6,303 nt of DNA. It comes from CAVSWN01 sp046728115. Its GTDB lineage: Bacteria; Acidobacteriota; Vicinamibacteria; Vicinamibacterales; CAVVIG01. Positions 5,570 through 6,303 of this stretch are shown in pieces. The stretch lies in assembly GCA_046728115.1 (NCBI GenBank), contig JBKPDW010000322.1, forward strand, positions 1 to 6,303. Reading direction: 5' to 3'. Numbering within the stretch: the first letter of the stretch is position 1; every line of letters starts with the position of its first letter. A program made the position numbers and the translations under genes. The notes under the pieces are model-generated. The model worked only from the letters and a program-made list of their open reading frames with translations. It was not told where the DNA came from and did not search any database.

Positions 5570-6303
5570 TCAGCGGAATTGTCGACGAGCATCAAGTTCG
5601 AGTCGAGGTGATCGACGTGATTGGTCGCCAGCCACCGTCCGTCGAGGGAGAGCGATATCCGCCCGCACAGGCGGGAGGCGCGCCACGGAAGGCGACCCAA
5701 ACGAGTGCGCCCGCCGGTCGCAGAGTCGTAGAACTCTACCGCGTCAAAATCGCGTTCCATCTCGAGGATGAAAATGCCCTTCTCGGCAACCGACCAGTAG
5801 AACGCCCGGACATTGTCCAATACGCGCGTTTGGGGTCCACCATCGACGCCGGTGCGCACCAGATTTGCCCGGACGTCGACAGGCCCCAATGCGCGGTCGA
5901 GGTAGTACAGAAAGCGGCCATCCGGCGATTCCTGGGGTTCGAAGCCTTCTGTGGTGGTGACCTGCGTCGCCGCGCAACGCCTTCGGCAGGCACTTTCCAG
6001 ATTCGAGGACCGCCCGAGCGGTTCGACACAAAGTAAATCCATCGACCGTCTCTGGACCAGCTGGTAATGCCATCGACCGAAGGCTCAACGGTCAGGCGCT
6101 TGGGCTGACCGCCGGTGACGTCGGCGACGTAGACATCCCGGTTTCCGTCGATGGTGGCGTCAAAGACCATCCGACGCCCGTCGGGTGACCACCCTCCCGC
6201 GGCCCCTTCGGCGCGGAGAGCCATGGTCGTGAGCTTGCGGAGATGAGAACCGTCGCGCTGACTGATCCAGAAGAGGTGTTCACCGGAGCGGCCCGAACTG
6301 AAC
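5570..6303 (-). pseudogene. C-terminal part of a TolB/PD40 beta-propeller protein, broken by two indels; runs off the right edge
   Basis: From the window edge inward, one frame encodes propeller blades: GEHLFWISQRDGSHLRKLT, GGWSPDGRRMVFDATIDGN, RDVYVADVTGGQPKRLT, SWSRDGRWIYFVSNRSGG, RIWKVPAEG. The next blade, AATQVTTTEGFEPQESPDGR, continues in a frame shifted by two bases. Removing one extra CG in the GCGCG at 5970-5975 (giving EGV-AATQV) joins them. The frame then runs through VRAFYWSVAEKGIFILE and SLSLDGRWL to DSNLMLVDN. There, adding one base at 5577-5578 yields FR and a TGA at 5570-5572. Without it the frame continues to a TAA at 5491-5493 with an uncharacteristic tail. Repeated SPDGR-type blades identify PD40/TolB repeats. 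In Acidobacteriota such C-termini often belong to CadC-like winged-helix regulators or protein kinases; that N-terminal part is outside the window. Sequencing error is the main alternative to true decay. Confidence 0.75.

Overview
The window is GC-rich bacterial DNA with tightly packed genes, GTG starts and 4-base ATGA/GTGA overlaps. The best taxonomic hint is the minus-strand gene at the right edge. It encodes TolB/PD40 beta-propeller repeats and has a C-terminus that, once one base is restored, reads DNFR-stop. That ending resembles the many CadC/TolB-like propeller proteins of Acidobacteriota. An acidobacterial (perhaps Vicinamibacteria-like) or related soil origin is therefore an inference, not a proven assignment.

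Left part (15-4685, plus strand): an apparently intact four-gene carbohydrate operon. It starts with an enolase-superfamily sugar-acid dehydratase of the mandelate racemase / galactonate dehydratase type. After a 98-nt gap come an RbsA-type double-domain ABC ATPase, an RbsC-type permease and a lipoprotein substrate-binding protein of the RbsB type. The last three are translationally coupled by 4-nt overlaps. The 98-nt gap holds two perfect 12-bp palindromes. One has a LacI/GalR-like operator appearance; the other abuts the Shine-Dalgarno of the ATPase gene. The likely logic is regulated import of a sugar or sugar derivative, with dehydration of the corresponding aldonic acid. The substrate cannot be read from the sequence.

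Middle (4686-5087): about 400 nt with no credible gene. Forty-one bases after the last operon gene lies a compact element (4727-4836). It folds on paper into a closed three-way junction: a 10-bp outer helix, an 8-bp arm and an 11-bp hairpin arm, with only two unpaired junction bases. It matches no RNA or DNA element I recognise and is the most interesting unexplained signal here.

Right part (5088-6303, minus strand): two decayed genes. The first (5088-5397) is the shell of a secreted trypsin-like serine protease. It keeps the ribosome binding site, signal peptide, mature N-terminus and C-terminal tail, but the catalytic middle is missing and the two ends are in different frames. The second (5570 to beyond 6303) is the C-terminal part of a PD40/TolB propeller protein with two small indels. 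One is near 5970-5975; the other, at 5577-5578, destroys the ancestral stop. Between them, 5443-5507 carries three small inverted repeats. Decay is confined to this block; the operon next to it shows no frame damage.
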